From Clostridiales bacterium (GTDB lineage Bacteria > Bacillota > Clostridia > Christensenellales > QALW01), in NCBI GenBank assembly GCA_018376855.1, contig JAHAAN010000104.1:1-6524 (forward strand): a DNA stretch of 6,524 nucleotides, written 5' to 3'. Positions 5,251 through 6,524 of this stretch are shown one piece after another (position 1 is the stretch's first letter; each line of letters opens with the position of its first letter). A model generated the notes under the pieces. It worked only from the letters and a program-made list of their open reading frames with translations. It was not told where the DNA came from and ran no database searches. A program made the position numbers and the translations under genes.

Positions 5251-5688
5251 TCAGATCATATAATTGTTGTCATAGGAAGCCTGCTGCTTGTCTAAGATAT
5301 CCTGAAGCGTGATTCCGTCTAAATATTCTGTGATCACTTGATATAAGCCCTGCCATATGGGAAGCGTGATGCATTGTTCGCTGCGCGGGCATTGATTGGG
5401 CTGATTTTCTAAACAGGCAACGGGCGCAAGCCCGCCTTCCGTTAAGCGAAGAATGCTCCCAACCGTATATTGATCGGGCGACTTTGCTAAGCTGTATCCT
5501 CCCTGAAAGCCGCGGTTTGTGCGCAGAATGTCGGAACGGTTCAGCATCGGTACGATCTGCTCCAAATATTTTTTGGAAATTCCCTGCCGCTGTGCAATAT
5601 CCTTTAAAGCAATATAGCCTTCGTTTCGGCGCTCCGCCAGATCAATCAGCATACGCAGCGCATAACGTCCTTTTGTAGATATTTTCAT
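5251..5688 (-). CDS. Rrf2 family transcriptional regulator (IscR/CymR-like)
   Basis: This 145-residue protein has the usual Rrf2 length. The N-terminal winged helix-turn-helix is classic: MKISTKGRYALRMLIDLA at the start, IAQRQGISKKYLEQI at 31-45, and the wing RTNRGFQGGYSLAKSP at about 56-71. Three cysteines lie at 92, 100 and 106 (ACLENQPNQCPRSEQC), giving C-x7-C-x5-C. This resembles the cluster-binding cysteines of IscR and of many clostridial Rrf2 proteins, so it may sense an iron-sulfur cluster, redox state or cysteine metabolism. The family often regulates iron-sulfur or sulfur-assimilation genes, but none is visible nearby; upstream lies gene-free DNA. The start is set by the conserved MKIST opening, because the ribosome site is weak (CCGGAA about 10 nt away). 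The promoter region holds an inverted repeat suggesting autoregulation. Confidence 0.9.
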   Translation of the reverse strand: MKISTKGRYALRMLIDLAERRNEGYIALKDIAQRQGISKKYLEQIVPMLNRSDILRTNRGFQGGYSLAKSPDQYTVGSILRLTEGGLAPVACLENQPNQCPRSEQCITLPIWQGLYQVITEYLDGITLQDILDKQQASYDNNYMI

Positions 5689-5701
5689 TTTGATAATTCC
5701 G

Positions 5702-5720
5702 GCTTTCGTTTTGCGAAAGC
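5702..5720 (-). promoter_or_regulatory. Hairpin in the rrf2 leader near the start codon
   Basis: GCTTTCG at 5702-5708 and CGAAAGC at 5714-5720 form a perfect 7-bp stem with a 5-nt loop. On the minus-strand mRNA it ends 14 nt before the start codon. The best purine-rich sequence (AAAGGAAG) lies just upstream of the hairpin and only a weak CCGGAA lies after it. Folding could therefore bring the better site close to the start or limit translation. This is inference. Confidence 0.45.
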
Positions 5721-5840
5721 TTCCTTTCTTTGAACTTTAATGGGGCTTGCCGTGCAGAATTGCTGCAATTAAACGGTAAAATCGAAACCCGAAGGCTTTT
5801 TTCATGTTTGCTTTGTTTTTAGCGCTTCCACACTTCATAA

Positions 5841-5873
5841 TACTATAATACCATATATTTAGTAAGTTTTCAA
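5841..5873 (-). promoter_or_regulatory. rrf2 promoter with overlapping inverted repeat
   Basis: On the minus strand TTGAAA (5873 down to 5868) and TATTAT (5850 down to 5845) are spaced by 17 nt. TACTA at 5841-5845 and TAGTA at 5860-5864 form an inverted repeat of 24 nt overall that covers the -10 box and most of the spacer. A bound dimer there would block RNA polymerase, so it is a candidate operator for the Rrf2 protein itself. The arms are short (5 bp), so the operator call is weaker than the promoter call. Confidence 0.55.
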
Positions 5874-6169
5874 GCTTTCCTTTGGGCAATCATAGCTTGG
5901 GATAATGGCGTTTAAAGAATCATTTGTATCAAGCGTAATCTTGGGAGTTAAGCTCTGCAGACTGAAATGTTAAATCAGTTTGTCCGGAAATCTTTGGATA
6001 AAAGGCTCCTATTTCTACAGTACCCAAAAGGTGAAGGCATAGGGGCGCAGGAGGGAATGACCTTGCGGCAAGCCTTTTCGCACCCTTGAAAGAAAAGAAA
6101 CGGTTTTGGAAAAAACAGAAGTGCGTAAGCACTTCGTAACGATCACCATGAGGTGATCGTTTGACGCGA
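5874..6169. other. Gene-free stretch with hairpins
   Basis: No convincing gene is visible. CAGACTGA at 5958-5965 can pair with TCAGTTTG at 5975-5982 (8 bp, one wobble). GAAGTGC at 6118-6124 pairs with GCACTTC at 6129-6135 around GTAA. AACGATCACC at 6138-6147 pairs with GGTGATCGTT at 6152-6161, a perfect 10-bp stem around ATGA. The last two stand side by side just before the first copy of the repeat at 6170. An 84-codon minus-strand frame at 5929-6183 covers these palindromes, has no ribosome site or recognisable domain, and is treated as chance. Confidence 0.5.
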
Positions 6170-6284
6170 TATAGTGGCCGCAATTAAAAAATACCAGAAG
6201 AAGCGCATTGCGCTTTTGTTTGCGCCCCTCCTTAGTTTAAGCGAGAAAAAATCGGCTTATTCGGTGCGATTCAACCGGGCGACT
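6170..6284. repeat. Dispersed repeat, copy A
   Basis: It begins TATAGTGGCCGCAA and ends GGGCGACT. After the shared opening it has a variable hairpin region (AAGCGC and GCGCTT around 6200-6214). It then has TTAGTTT, GCG, GAAA and AATCGGCTT, which reappear in the same order in copy B. Copy A is longer mainly in the variable hairpin part. I see no protein signal across it, so it is most likely a noncoding mobile or RNA-like repeat. Confidence 0.65.
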
Positions 6285-6288
6285 TCAG

Positions 6289-6319
6289 AACCCAAGTGCA
6301 GGTGCAATGCACTTGGGTT
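6289..6319. repeat. Perfect 12-bp hairpin between the repeat copies
   Basis: AACCCAAGTGCA at 6289-6300 pairs perfectly with TGCACTTGGGTT at 6308-6319 around a GGTGCAA loop, followed by one further T. It starts five bases after the end of copy A. It has the strength of a terminator stem but only a short T run (TTT). Confidence 0.6.
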
Positions 6320-6433
6320 TGCCGCCCTATTCCAGCCGTTGTGCAGCACCAAACTTTCTTTTTATCGATTTCTGTCGTTAAAAACTTTCCTGCTCAAAAG
6401 TTTCTATTCCTACCGTACCAAAAGCGGCCGCGG

Positions 6434-6524
6434 TATAGTGGCCGCAAAGGGGGGGCGCGTGCGCCCCCCTTAGTTTGTGCGCGAAAGAATCGGCTTCTTT
6501 TTTGCAGTTCCACCGTGGGCGACT
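6434..6524. repeat. Dispersed repeat, copy B (reaches the window edge)
   Basis: It starts TATAGTGGCCGCAA, as in copy A 264 bp earlier. A very GC-rich hairpin follows (GGGGGGCGC with GCGCCCCCC), then TTAGTTT, GCG, GAAA, AATCGGCTT and finally GGGCGACT at the right edge. The shared blocks keep their order and spacing while the hairpin differs in sequence, so the structure seems kept rather than the bases. Just upstream, GCGGCC at 6424-6429 can also pair with GGCCGC at 6440-6445. The element may continue beyond the window. Confidence 0.65.

Noticed and set aside
5929..6183. Minus-strand 84-codon frame
   Set aside because: It runs across several palindromes and into repeat copy A, with no ribosome site and no domain signal.
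6174..6473. Plus-strand 99-codon frame
   Set aside because: It spans copy A, the 12-bp hairpin and part of copy B; its peptide is rich in Arg, Lys, Ser and Phe without recognisable features, consistent with translated noncoding repeat.
6170..6524. CRISPR array
   Set aside because: Only two diverged copies, 264 bp apart and about 100 nt each, with no short regular spacers and no cas genes.

Overview
The window reads as a chromosomal stretch of a low-to-mid GC Firmicute, most likely a gut-type Clostridia. The evidence is strong AGGAG-type ribosome binding sites, consensus sigma-A promoters, CCA-encoding tRNA genes, a TasA-type (SipW-dependent) secreted protein and an IscR/CymR-like Rrf2 regulator. 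I cannot name a genus. No phage, transposase, CRISPR array or defence operon is visible.

Layout. Positions 1-139 hold the end of a gene for a protein with a C-terminal membrane segment. A 146-nt gap packed with four consecutive hairpins follows, then a TPM-domain (YgcG-type) membrane protein at 286-1098 with its own terminator. A sigma-A promoter near 1240-1268 starts a leader of about 480 nt with many hairpins, some mutually exclusive. This leader precedes a 557-residue secreted protein (1756-3429) whose N-terminal TasA/CalY-like module is joined to a C-terminal parallel beta-helix. Two related 45-47-nt hairpin repeats bracket this gene. About 380 nt of gene-free but partly structured DNA follow.

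A GNAT acetyltransferase lies on the minus strand (3897-4394) with its own promoter and terminator. Divergent from it are tRNA-Gly(GCC) and tRNA-Lys(CTT), sharing one promoter and one terminator. The terminator runs directly into the promoter of a small SLOG/DUF2493-like protein (4847-5191). That gene converges on a minus-strand Rrf2 regulator (5251-5688), which has a long leader and an inverted repeat over its promoter. The last 650 nt (5874-6524) hold no convincing gene. They contain several strong hairpins and two diverged copies of a roughly 100-nt repeat spaced 264 bp apart.

The genes do not form one pathway. The most interesting part is the secreted matrix-like protein with its structured leader and flanking hairpin repeats. 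The noncoding repeats at the right end come second. All functional statements rest on reading the sequence and on recalled family features; no database search or folding program was run.
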